From the NCBI GenBank assembly GCA_021030915.1, contig JAGEMR010000129.1:19239-83238 (forward strand): DNA of 64,000 nucleotides, in the 5' to 3' direction. The notes under the pieces were generated by a model that had not been told where the DNA came from, made no database searches, and saw only the letters and a list, made by a program, of their open reading frames with translations. The position numbers and the translations under genes are program-made. The DNA comes from Astrothelium macrocarpum (Eukaryota; Ascomycota; Dothideomycetes; Trypetheliales; Trypetheliaceae). Shown here piece after piece: positions 11,426-21,140 of this stretch. Positions within the stretch are counted from its first letter, which is position 1. Each line of letters starts with the position of its first letter.

Positions 11426-13135
11426 GCGGGAGTAGAGCGGGTAATGCAGATATGTAGAGTAGCATACACGAGGAAAAGAAACGACAGTGTGACGAGATGT
11501 GCGTTTAAATGGCGAGACCATACAGCGAGATGTCCAAGGCTCTTCGCGCCGTGAAACTTTGAAACACATTTGTGGATTTGTAATCGAACCATGGTGGCTC
11601 CGTGGATTCATCTGGTTTGTGAAAGTGGGTTCGTAAAAAAAAAACCAAGGTTGACCACATCAGGAAACGCAGGACCGATGATAGGGACTCGGCTGACTAC
11701 CTCATGCAGATTAGCTACGATGGATGCAGTGCCAAGCATTTGAGGGTCGACAAAGTCGGTCAGCAGCTGTACGAAGTGCATACAGATTTGCAGATGATTC
11801 CCCGCAACATGTGACGTGCTGACAGGAGGCCAAATAAGGTCATGATGTCTCACGATCTCAAATATGGCGAGTTGACAGAGATGGGTGGTGTGCAAAAGCA
11901 ACGAGGCTTTCTCTATATGTTTTGTGCGTTATTTTGACACCGGCATTCCACGCTTCCACTCACAGGCATTCCGGTGGGAGAAGGGCGTCGGACGCTGGAG
12001 CGGCGGGTCGAGTTAGGCGCAGATGTGAAACAGCTAAGCAAATGTAGCGGCGCAAGTGCCTAGACACCGCAAACATCTGCCCTCGCTAAATGTACATGCC
12101 CGCTCTTCCCTTCAGATCCCCTTCGAGAAAAGTCCGACTGATTGCTTGCTAGCCCTTGACCTGGCCCTGTTCTGTGCACGTCGCTGTCGCGCAAATTCGC
12201 CCAATCATCGCATTCACGCCCCCATTCGTCTTGTCCGGCCCGGCTCGATCAACAAAGTACCACTTAATTTCTAAATTTAGATACCTTCTCTTTGGCCTCC
12301 CGGCCTTTCTTTGCCGCAAAAACCACCTCCATTCTCGAACTCGGCCCAACCACCTCGGATCACCTTCAACCGTCACCCACGTCTTTGCCCGTTTCGCGAT
12401 TATTCACCTTGCCGGTCTCCGGTTGAGCCTCGGCCTGAGTTCGAGTCCTCTCGCTCTTCATCCAAGACGCCCGAATCCGAGTCGCGCGCCGGCGCTTGTT
12501 GGTCAATCGGCCAGACATTCATCGCCTCGCATTCCCGAGACCAAGATTCGACACTTGCACGAAAACTCTTGACAAATTTCATCATTGATGGGCTTGCGCA
12601 TTGAGAAAAAGCTTGGATTGGGAACTGTCGTAATCCAGGTGCCACAACAGAGCAGACGGACATTACAGTCGTAATCGACAAGCTACAAGGACAACAAGTT
12701 GGAATCCGAAAAAAAAAGATCTCAGCCTTTCAACACATGTTGTAGGCCGTGTCAACGATTCGCAATTCTGTCCGCGCATCTCTCCACATTCAGTGCGCGT
12801 GGATTACTTGGGCAATCGTTTTCTAACAAGAGCGGCTCTGCACGGCCTGGTAGTCGGCGCAATTGGGAAATCGTATTCCCAAAGTTCTTGTCATCCTCAA
12901 TTATCTAGCTGGAATTTTTGGTGGCAAAAATTAAAATTGGAAAGGTTCGACTCGAGTTGCTGCCTTGGGTTACTACGCCACATTCGTCAGCCTGTACAGG
13001 CGCAACGCAGCTGAAGGGCACAAGAACACTATACAAAAATTTTAGTAGACTGGCTTTCAGGTTGGCGGTCAGGTGGAGGAACGTCGTGGGCCAAGCGTAT
13101 TGGAGAGTCACTCAGTGGAGTGGCGCAGTCTCAAC
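11426..13135. other. Intergenic, long region upstream of SH3 gene
   Basis: 1.7 kb. Pyrimidine-rich, with several short open frames around 12050-12600 that show no known motif. Probably promoter and a long (possibly spliced) 5' leader of the SH3 gene; this is inference from its position and C/T-rich composition. Confidence 0.4.
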
Positions 13136-14839
13136 ATGGCTGCGGTCCTTTCTCCTCAAACAAAATCTTCCTCACCCTCCCCTAATTCAATATCATCAAA
13201 GTCGCCACAGCCAAACGCAAACTCTAATAACAATGCACCCTCTTTACCGCCTCTCGTTACATCACCGCCTCTGAAAGCATCGAATGCGCGACGAATATCG
13301 GCATATGCAAATAAGCGACTCTCAGCCATATCAGCAGTCTCAAACGCACATTCACATTCCCGCTCAAGACCACAATCGAGCGTCTTTCCAATGTTTCACT
13401 CGAGTCTTCCATACGCCCTTGTACGCGACTTTGCATATCCGTCCTTTCACCCCATGCATTACGGACCACCACCCGATCTAGGCTCCGGTATTTCGACTCC
13501 CGCAAGTGAGGCTCAACGGAGATTATCAGATCCACAACCTGGAACGCAATGGTCGGCGATTACTTGGGGCGAGAACGCTGGGCAGGGATATGGCTACGGC
13601 GGTCCGCAATTACCTTCTACCTCATTTGCTGACGGCCCACCCTGGAGTGAAGATGAAGATTTACATTCGCCAAAAGTAACAGCGGCTCGACATAAAAAGC
13701 ACAAGTCTACAATTGATTTTGATAGCCGAGGGCGCAGTCGTGATCGGCCGGATTGGCGTGCCTCTTATGCTGGACATAGCTCCAAAGGCGACTATCTCTT
13801 TGGGGAACTCGACGGAAGACAAGATTCTGCCTTTGCACAGGCCAATCATGACATGCCTTCACAAAGACAGTATGCGACTCACTTTAATGACCCGCGATCG
13901 CCGTCTTCTCCACATTCACACACTTCTCGCAGCTCGAGTCCCTACACACCCCAACCATTCGGCACCCATCTCCGCGCTCACGACCCCTCATATTCAAACC
14001 ACCACGACTCCTTTTCCTCCGCCGGCTCAGCCGAGGAATCGCGCTACTCACGAGACTACCAATTCACCATCGCCTCCCCCGACGAAGAAATGCACGGCAA
14101 AGCCATCGCCCTCTTCGACTTTGCGCGCGAAAACGAAAACGAGCTCCCCCTCGTCGAAGGCCAAGTCATCCTCGTCTCCTACCGCCACGGGCAGGGCTGG
14201 CTCGTCGCACAGGACCCCATCTCCGGCGAAAGCGGGCTCGTGCCCGAAGAATACGTGCGCCTCCTGCGCGAGCTCAACCTCGTCGGCGAAGCCGAGAACT
14301 GGCCCGCCGTCCAAAACCTCTCTCTCAACAATACCACCAACAACAATGGTAATAGCGCTGGTGCCGACCACCACCACGCACCATACGACCCCTATCCCGC
14401 CCCCCAGCAATCCGCCATCTACCCGGACTCACCAGACCCACACCACGCCATCACATCGCCCTGGACCCCGCGCGCCGCCTCCTCCGCCGGCGCCAGCGGG
14501 GGCGGGGAAGCGCTGACGCCGACACAAGCGCAGCACTCGCACGAGCGCGACGGCAGCGGCAGCAGCAGTAGCGGCGGGGGCGCGCACCCCAGCGCGTCGA
14601 GCACGAGCTCCAACGCCAGCGCCAGCGGTGCCGGTGGGGGAGGGGGCCAGCACTACGTCCCCGTCGTGTCGACGTTCAGCACGAGCTCGCGCGACTTTGA
14701 GATCCAGCATGGCCGCGCCATGTCGACACCTGCGCTGAAGATCCCGGCGGTGCTGCAGGGGCGGCGGGCGGGGGAGGAAGTGGGGGGTGGGAGGAGGAGT
14801 GGCGAGGGGAGGAGGAGTGGGGAGGAGGTGGGGAGGTGA
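13136..14839 (+). CDS. SH3-domain adaptor, Nbp2/Skb5 type
   Basis: Single exon of 567 residues starting at ATG 13136; the frame is open further upstream only with a GTG start. Most of the protein is low-complexity: Ser/Pro/Asn-rich N-terminus, a central region rich in Arg-Ser, and a C-terminal half rich in Gly, Ser and His. The one folded unit is an SH3 domain at about residues 322-382: KAIALFDFARENENELPL, then EGQVILVSYRHGQGWLVA, then GLVPEEYVRLL, which includes the ALxDF, Trp and GLVPxxY positions that bind PxxP ligands. This sequence is close to fungal Nbp2/Skb5-like proteins, adaptors that link phosphatases or PAK kinases to MAP-kinase signalling in the cytoplasm; that function is by family. 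The last 30 residues are short Gly-Arg-Arg-Ser-Gly-Glu repeats encoded by a purine-rich tract that continues past the stop. Confidence 0.85.
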   Translation: MAAVLSPQTKSSSPSPNSISSKSPQPNANSNNNAPSLPPLVTSPPLKASNARRISAYANKRLSAISAVSNAHSHSRSRPQSSVFPMFHSSLPYALVRDFAYPSFHPMHYGPPPDLGSGISTPASEAQRRLSDPQPGTQWSAITWGENAGQGYGYGGPQLPSTSFADGPPWSEDEDLHSPKVTAARHKKHKSTIDFDSRGRSRDRPDWRASYAGHSSKGDYLFGELDGRQDSAFAQANHDMPSQRQYATHFNDPRSPSSPHSHTSRSSSPYTPQPFGTHLRAHDPSYSNHHDSFSSAGSAEESRYSRDYQFTIASPDEEMHGKAIALFDFARENENELPLVEGQVILVSYRHGQGWLVAQDPISGESGLVPEEYVRLLRELNLVGEAENWPAVQNLSLNNTTNNNGNSAGADHHHAPYDPYPAPQQSAIYPDSPDPHHAITSPWTPRAASSAGASGGGEALTPTQAQHSHERDGSGSSSSGGGAHPSASSTSSNASASGAGGGGGQHYVPVVSTFSTSSRDFEIQHGRAMSTPALKIPAVLQGRRAGEEVGGGRRSGEGRRSGEEVGR

Positions 14840-14985
14840 CGATTGCTTCTTGGGGTGTTGGCGTTGGGGGTGGGGTGTGAGTTCAAGAAGGGTTGGGTGT
14901 TGGGTGGGTGTTTGGGTGGGAGCGTTGGAGTATTGTTGGGGGTTGTTGGGTTCATTGGGGGAATTGGGGGGGGGGTTGGAAAATG
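14755..14985 (+). repeat. G-rich tract with many GGG runs
   Basis: The last codons of the SH3 gene and the 140 bp after its stop contain a dense series of runs of three to ten G separated by one to five bases (for example around 14842-14880, 14890-14925 and 14935-14978). On the coding strand such spacing is compatible with several G-quadruplexes in DNA or in the 3' untranslated RNA. Structure formation is inference. Confidence 0.55.
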
Positions 14986-17105
14986 CATTGGAAATGTGTA
15001 ATTTTTCAGCGGAGATCTGGATTGTGTGGTTGATGAATGATATTTTTCGTCGGTGGGCGATGCCTACGACTTGCTCTTGTTCGAAATTCCTGCAAGCCGT
15101 GCTGTTTCAGTGAGCGTGAAGTGGCAAAAACTGCACATGCACGTGGTATCGTGTGCAAGACTCCTGGCCACAAGCCGGATCCAGCATGTCAGTGCTCATG
15201 GTCCATTCTTGTCTCTTTGACTCTCCGTCTTATGCTACAAGCCTATATCGCCCCGTCACAGCATCTAAATTTGTTCCCTGGGTAGGTCGACGGTGCGATT
15301 ATGATATTTCATGTTGAAATGAATAATATAACTCAGAAGGTAAAAGGCCACAATTATCCGATACGATATTTGGGGTCTGCTGGGTTCTGCAAATAATAGA
15401 GTCATGCAAGAAAATCCATTAACTTCAAGTCCGCAAACATCCCGACGTCACCTCCATGTATACTCAGAAAAAACTGCTCATATATGATAGGGATAGTGGT
15501 TCGAACTCTCTCCGATGTACGTCCAAAGGCTCCCAAGCCTACTGCATTTTAACGAAATCCCTAAAGCACCATATCTTGCGCTATATAGCGACATAAGCAT
15601 AATCATGGTATGCAATGATTGAGTCGCTTTCCTTGTTCGCCCGCTCAGCTGCTTCCGCATCATGCTCCTCGCCCTGGGGAGCTGGCGGAGCGTATCGTCC
15701 CAGCCTGTCTATGGCTCTTGCCATCCTTCGTAGCTTCGAATAGGACGTTCGCGATCACACGTCGTCAGTCGAGTTCGTCCTGTTTAACAATATAATCTTC
15801 TGCATTTTAGACACCAATACCGCCATCCTAGGCTGCACCCTCGACTATGCCAAAGGAAGCATGCTTCAGGCAGGGCAAGAGCAAAGGCTTGGCGTTTGGC
15901 GACACGCATTGAAATTACACCTTAGTTGGGGAACGGGAGGGTGGTGCGGGAATGTTGGTGCTGCTTACTAACCAAAAGAGATATTAGTTTGTCAGGGTTG
16001 AGAGATTTAAAAGGGAGAGAAAACAATCGAGATGTGAATGAGAAATTTTCATTGTCATATAAGCATGCATTTATTATGGTTTTAAATATGTCGAAGGAAG
16101 GAGGCTAAGAAAGGCACAGAGCCATCGGATGTTGAGCTGTGGTTTTGGGCGTGCAGAGTGAGTGTAAGAAAGACGAAAAGAGCGCAGAGAACGCGAGTGT
16201 CGAGACAAATTAGCCTATTCTTGGACTAACACCGTCCGCAAATATAAAGGAACTACCTGAGTCCTCCAGCTTCATTCTTTATCGAGATAGACAGGCAAGA
16301 AGTCGCGTCAGTAGAGGAGCACACATCATCTAGCCATACTAGGGTCAACGACCACATTCTCTCTAATCTAGGCAGGACTAGGAATAGCATATTCTCGCGA
16401 GTTCTAGACAATCTCGGAGAAGAAGAAAAAGTAATTTCTTGTCCTTGCAATTGGTCCGATGACTTGTGAAAATTCTAAATCACCTGAGCTCCCGCAACTT
16501 TCGAGCGCATCAACACCTGTAGAAGGTAATTGTTAAATCCCGTCTCGTGTTCAGTATGACGTGGGCCTTTCGACTTCCTGGGCGTCTTCTATACGGGCAT
16601 AACCACCAACTACCCGTCCGGCGTATTGGCGAGGTTGTGGCGGGCACTTTGGCCTATAAAATTTTCTACAAAGCGAAGCTAGCCACGCTCCTGCCGTCTT
16701 GCGTGAGGCTGAGACATTTACTGCCCACAACGTCTACCAACTCCGAGACCTCATCATCTGATAGACCAATGACAGCAAAGTATTCTATCTGTAGCAATGC
16801 TATGCAAGCTACCTGTCCTGCATCTGCATTAATTGGCCAACAATGGGTACATTATGGTTGCACAGCGGCTGGCGAGAATCGATGGTATTTGATAAACCAT
16901 GGTAGCGGCAAATCAACACAAGGAGGGATGTGTAGCCCTTCAAGGGCTGTAGGCTCTGCCGGAGCATTTTAAAGTATCTAAGCATCACGTCTGATGTTAC
17001 AATAGTCATTTTGCTTCAGCGATAATCCTAGACTACTTCAAATCTTGTCTTTCTTTCTCATCATACAAGGATATCTCATCAAGAGTATTCCTCAATAATC
17101 TTCTT
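14840..17105. other. Intergenic, no gene recognised
   Basis: About 2.3 kb. After the G-rich tract there are only short frames; the longest (about 16547-16972, forward) opens with a non-ATG codon and shows no known motif. No repeat or RNA gene seen. Confidence 0.45.
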
Positions 17106-18047
17106 ATGGAGGATCAAATTTCTGGGACACCGCATCGTGATCGATCGAAGAGACATGATTTGCTGGTTTGTTGCCATGTTTGGTGGGAAACGCAATAAGG
17201 CTTCGCTAATAATGCTGGAAAGGCTTCAAGGGGTCCTTTTGGAAAGCCTGATGACCTATATCTCAACCCAGCCGATGATTCACCCGAACTGGTAGACGAG
17301 ACGCGCAGGCGAATAGACGAAGCACCTGTTCTACGATACGACTCTGTAGAAAAGGAGACTGATAGTCGATCATCCGGCGGTAAACTTCTTCCCAAATCGC
17401 GGATGACCAGTTTCATGACGAGGAACTGTCCACTGTGGATCATTCTCTGGCTTGTCAAATTCCTCATCATGGCCATAATAGCAGGAGCGGTTGGAGGAGC
17501 GCTATCGGTCAAGAATTGCAATCACAAGTTGAACACCTGCTCGTCTGCACTCACCTTGGCCCAGCTTTCGCCCACATCAACGAGAAATCCAAGCTCATCA
17601 ACGTTACCAATTTCAGGCCAGACGCCCTCGGGTACTCCCTCAAGCTCGCCATCATCAACGGTCGTTTCGCCAACCAACAACTTTGGACTTCAAATCCCTT
17701 CTACCCAATGCGACAAGCTCAGCATCAACGGTTCGACATACACCTCTTACGAGCAAAACTTTACCAAAGACTGCAACAGCAACCTCGCTAATGGTAATGA
17801 CCTCATAAGCACCCTCGCTCCATGCTGGGAACAATGCATGGACATATGCGCCGACTACAATTTCAACAGCGCTGCGCGAAGCGAAGCCAACAACTGCACA
17901 GCGGTCTCTTTTGTGCCAAGTTGGGTCATTTATGATTGGGCAATGGGAAACACGTCGACATATGTAAACTGTTGGCTGAAATTTGGAGATCCGCAGCCGG
18001 CGACGAATGCATTGGGATTTGAGGTCGTGGTTGGGATGCTCTCGTGA
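17106..18047 (+). CDS. Single-pass membrane protein with Ser/Thr-rich stalk and Cys-rich outer domain
   Basis: Proposed join(17106..17165, 17223..18047), 294 residues; the 57-nt intron (GTTTGT donor, CTAAT branch site, AAG acceptor) removes an in-frame TAA. If this intron is wrong, the gene starts at ATG 17403 and is 214 residues, but the region before it reads like a normal hydrophilic cytosolic tail, which favours the longer model. One strong transmembrane segment lies at about residues 90-114 (PLWIILWLVKFLIMAII), followed by a Ser/Thr/Pro-rich stalk and a C-terminal domain with about eight cysteines (IPSTQCDKLSINGS, KDCNSNLANG, LAPCWEQCMDICADYN, NNCTAVSF, VNCWLKFG). This topology resembles fungal plasma-membrane proteins with an apple/PAN-like or WSC-like outer domain; ligand and role are unknown. 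Confidence 0.6.
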
Positions 18048-18364
18048 ATCAGCACATTATGTTCGCATGTCAATAAAATTCTAGAAGATTTTAATAGAAT
18101 AGTAAACAAATTCAAACCATTATTTCGGTTTGAGATACAGTACTGATGTTGGGTGTTTAAGTAGGAGGTGGCTTGTCCTGTCCTTGGCAAGTTCCAAGCG
18201 CACATCCAAGCCGCTAATCCCACGGAAAATCGTTTCACCTTGTGCCGATGAACTTTCCGCCCACTACCACATACATTGCCAATTGTATATAGTGCCCAAT
18301 TCGAAGATTTGCACGCCTCGGATCCCTTTTTCAGAAATCCTCAGAGCGAGTTCGATATTTCACA
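18048..18364. promoter_or_regulatory. Upstream region of RPL23
   Basis: 317 bp between the membrane-protein gene and RPL23. It must hold the 3' end of the former and the promoter of the latter. No individual site is identified. Confidence 0.4.
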
Positions 18365-19252
18365 ATGCCTGGCAGAGGGTACGTCACAATCCACCCTTGA
18401 AAGGAGCACCACCGCAGCCATTTCGGCCTGTCCAGACCATAAACCAAAACCACTCCGCTAACATCTTCTCCCAATCCAGACGCGCCGCCGGCGCAGGCAA
18501 CAAGCTCAAAATGACCCTCGGTCTCCCTGTGTATGTCCCCCTCGTACCTCCAATGCCCACTCCTTCCCTCAAAGTCTCACCCATTTCTCCTCTCATATTC
18601 ATTCTAACCCCCCTCCCAGCGGCGCAGTCATGAACTGCTGCGACAACTCGGGCGCGCGCAACCTGTACATCATCTCGGTGAAGGGCATCGGTGCGCGGCT
18701 GAACCGGCTCCCCGCCGCGGGCGTGGGTGACATGGTCATGGCGACGGTCAAGAAGGGGAAGCCGGAGCTGAGGAAGAAGGTGATGCCTGCTGTGGTGGTG
18801 CGGCAGAGCAAGCCGTGGCGGAGGGCCGATGGGGTGTATCTCTACTTTGAGGATAATGCCGGTGTGGTGAGTGGAGTCGGTTTTCCTACTTGTTATTGAG
18901 GCGGCGGGTTTGGGGAAGGAGGTGTTGGGGGCTTTGGCATATGGGGGAGAGATTGCAGAAGAGCGGACGTGGCTGGAGAATGTGGATTTCGTGGAAGCGT
19001 GGGAGAGTGATGCGGAGTGAAAAAGGCAATTTGGATTGATCAATGTTTGGGAGGGAATATTTGGCTAACCGGTCTCTCAATGCAGATCGTCAATCCCAAG
19101 GGTGAAATGAAAGGTTCCGCCATTACCGGTCCCGTTGGAAAGGAAGCAGCAGAGCTCTGGCCTGTAGGTCTTTTTCTTTGGAAAGTTCGCGTTCTCGTAA
19201 ATTACTGACTTGGCTGCAGCGTATTGCAAGCAATTCCGGTGTCGTGATGTGA
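18365..19252 (+). CDS. RPL23: 60S ribosomal protein L23 (uL14)
   Basis: Five exons, join(18365..18378, 18480..18530, 18620..18866, 19086..19163, 19220..19252), give exactly 140 residues, the normal size of eukaryotic uL14. The protein lies on the 60S subunit face near the 40S bridge and elongation-factor site. The sequence reads MPGRG|RAAGAGNKLKMTLGLPV, then VMNCCDNSGARNLYIISV, VMPAVVVRQSKPWRR, DNAGVIVNPKGEMKGSA, GPVGKEAAELWP and ends RIASNSGVVM, all near-invariant uL14 segments. Introns have donors GTACGT, GTATGT, GTGAGT and GTAGGT with CAG acceptors; the 14-nt first exon and four introns in so short a gene are typical for fungal ribosomal protein genes. It converges with COX4, whose stop is 255 bp away. 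Confidence 0.97.
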
Positions 19253-19507
19253 ATTATGGCTGTGGCGGGATGATGATACCAGGCGGAAACAAACGGGGGA
19301 ATTTCCTTGGCACTGTGCATCTCAAGGCATTAGGTAGCAAATTACACGGCGTTTATATTTTGCCACTTTATTTTTCCTACAACATACAGGAACGAACAAC
19401 AGCCATGTGAAATCCTCTTTGAATTTGCTTAAATGTACTCCAGTAGTACATGATCTAACTAGTGGTGACTGCTGAGCTGATGTACAAGAGTTTGTTGCAT
19501 CCCCTGC

Positions 19508-20469
19508 TCATCCCCGGCAACGGTATTCGGGTCGCACGTAATCGGCAAACGTCTTTGGTTCCTCGTAACTATGGTGTTCATCGCCGTGTCCATGATCATG
19601 GTGTGCACGAGGGTCGTTTTGCGGGCCAACGTAGTCCATGCGATATACAGAGCCACATTCGAGGCAGCGTTCTATTGGGCGATCGCGGGACACCTACAGG
19701 TTCATGACATTAGTTCCAAATCAAATTTGTGTTTGTCCTGTCAAACATGATAATCCCAGCTGCGGTTGCACAGCAATGCAAAAATCCAGCGATATAGGAG
19801 GGCGAATAAAAGACTAGACATACAGTAATCCACAATACCACATGGCTATCTGCTGGGCACCCTGTGCATCCAATGTACTGTTCTTCTCCTGCGCTCTTGA
19901 CGACAATGGGATCCTTGAGCGTTCCTAGGCGGCTCGCATCCAGTGGCTTCATGTCAAATATGTCGACGCCCTGCATTTTCCCGAGAATTTCAAGACGTTC
20001 TAGACCTGTTGATTGCTCGATATCTGTGGGGATAGTACCAGGAGCGGAGCCGGGGGGTAGGAGATCACTCTCGGTTCTGATTTCTAAGAAGCAATGAGCA
20101 TTTCTAGCCATTTGGAGATGGTTGACTTTGAAGTAATGGGAAGGTTGAGGGGGAAGAATGAGTGGCGGGCTTCATGTACGTATTCATGCTGGGTGTGGAT
20201 CAGGGATAGGAATACCTTCAAACTTCTTCATGTGCTTAGATGACTCTCCGGGTTGAGGATCGCCATGTGAATCAGCTTGTCCTGCGATCCAGATTTTCGT
20301 ATCAGCATTGTCCATTTATTCCAATCCTCCGGATCTGCATTAAGTCCCCTATGAAGAGGGTTGAGAACTCACGGCGAATGACGGATGAAGCAAAGGTACG
20401 AGAGGCAATTGGTCGGATAGTAGCTGGACGGCGCGTCAAGGCTAGCGCTGAGCGTCTAAGAGGTAGCAT
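19508..20469 (-). CDS. COX4: Cytochrome c oxidase subunit IV (subunit Vb type), mitochondrial
   Basis: Four exons, complement(19508..19693, 19824..20083, 20216..20281, 20373..20469), give 202 residues. It is a nuclear-encoded, zinc-binding peripheral subunit of respiratory complex IV on the matrix side. The N-terminus (MLPLRRSALALTRRPATIR, then SRTFASSVIRR) is a classic mitochondrial presequence, Arg/Ser/Ala-rich without acidic residues. The mature part has GSAPGTIPTDIEQSTGLERLE, then KMQGVDIFDMKPLDASRLGT, SAGEEQYIGCTGCPADSH and RPIERCLECGSVYRMDYVGP; the four cysteines of GCTGC and RCLECG match the zinc ligands of this family. The C-terminal tail is His/Asp-rich (HHDHGHGDEHH), longer than in yeast. 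Introns of 130, 132 and 91 nt have GTATGT, GTATTC and GTGAGT donors. The start is the ATG at 20469; the frame above it opens only with GTG. Confidence 0.95.
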
Positions 20470-21115
20470 GTTGGGCTTCGCGATGGAGAAAAGCGGCACG
20501 ATGAGTTTTAGAGATGTTGTTCGTTGCCGGATTTCGGGATGAAGCTCGAGCTAAGCAACGCGCTTAGCTTACATGTGCTGATTCGACATTTCAAACGCGC
20601 GACTGAAGAACACACGCGCGGTTAGTGAGGAAAACAATCCTCCACCATGACATCGACGGTCAACAAATTTGCTCTGAAAATTATATTCACAGTGTAACTA
20701 AAGATTAAGATCAGTATCGACTAAGAGTTCTGCTTGGAGAAGAGAGCAAATAAAATCATTGACCAGTCTTTTTTTGTATTTTATGTATAGAAACTTTACT
20801 GTATATTGGATTAAAGGATGAAGGAAAAGCCAGTTTGATATCCTTATACCGAATGTGCTACACCAATATGCTTAAGCTTCCGACCTATCGTAGAGGTTAG
20901 GCCTCTAGGGGAAATTCATTGTGATCTCATCCTATCTTAACTCCTGAGCACAGACCAGGTGTTTACATTGATCTCGCCAACTCCTGAGAATGGTCGAATC
21001 TAATGCTCAAATTCACCTTCCTTTCCTCAACCCTTTCTCTTCGTCCTCTCCTTAATTCCCATTTCTCGACTCGATCAACGCTCATCAACCCACTCTACGC
21101 ACCAATGCTTCGTCA
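20470..21115. promoter_or_regulatory. Divergent intergenic region of COX4 (-) and TED1-like gene (+)
   Basis: 646 bp separate the two divergently transcribed genes, so both promoters and 5' leaders must lie here. The last 100 bp before the TED1-like start are C/T-rich, as usual for fungal 5' leaders. No specific factor site is claimed. Confidence 0.5.
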
Positions 21116-21140
21116 ATGCTCCCGTCCGCCCTTCTCTTAG
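21105..21140 (+). promoter_or_regulatory. Possible overlapping upstream ORF at the TED1-like start
   Basis: The first ATG (21105) opens an 11-codon frame, MLRQCSRPPFS then TAG, that runs across the main ATG at 21116 in another frame. Both ATGs have weak context (pyrimidine at -3). If the transcript starts upstream of 21105, ribosomes must leak past this uORF, which would lower translation. This is a sequence observation only; the transcription start is unknown. Confidence 0.35.

Noticed and set aside
16547..16972. 141-codon forward frame
   Set aside because: It opens with a non-ATG codon, has no motif and no splice signals linking it to other exons.
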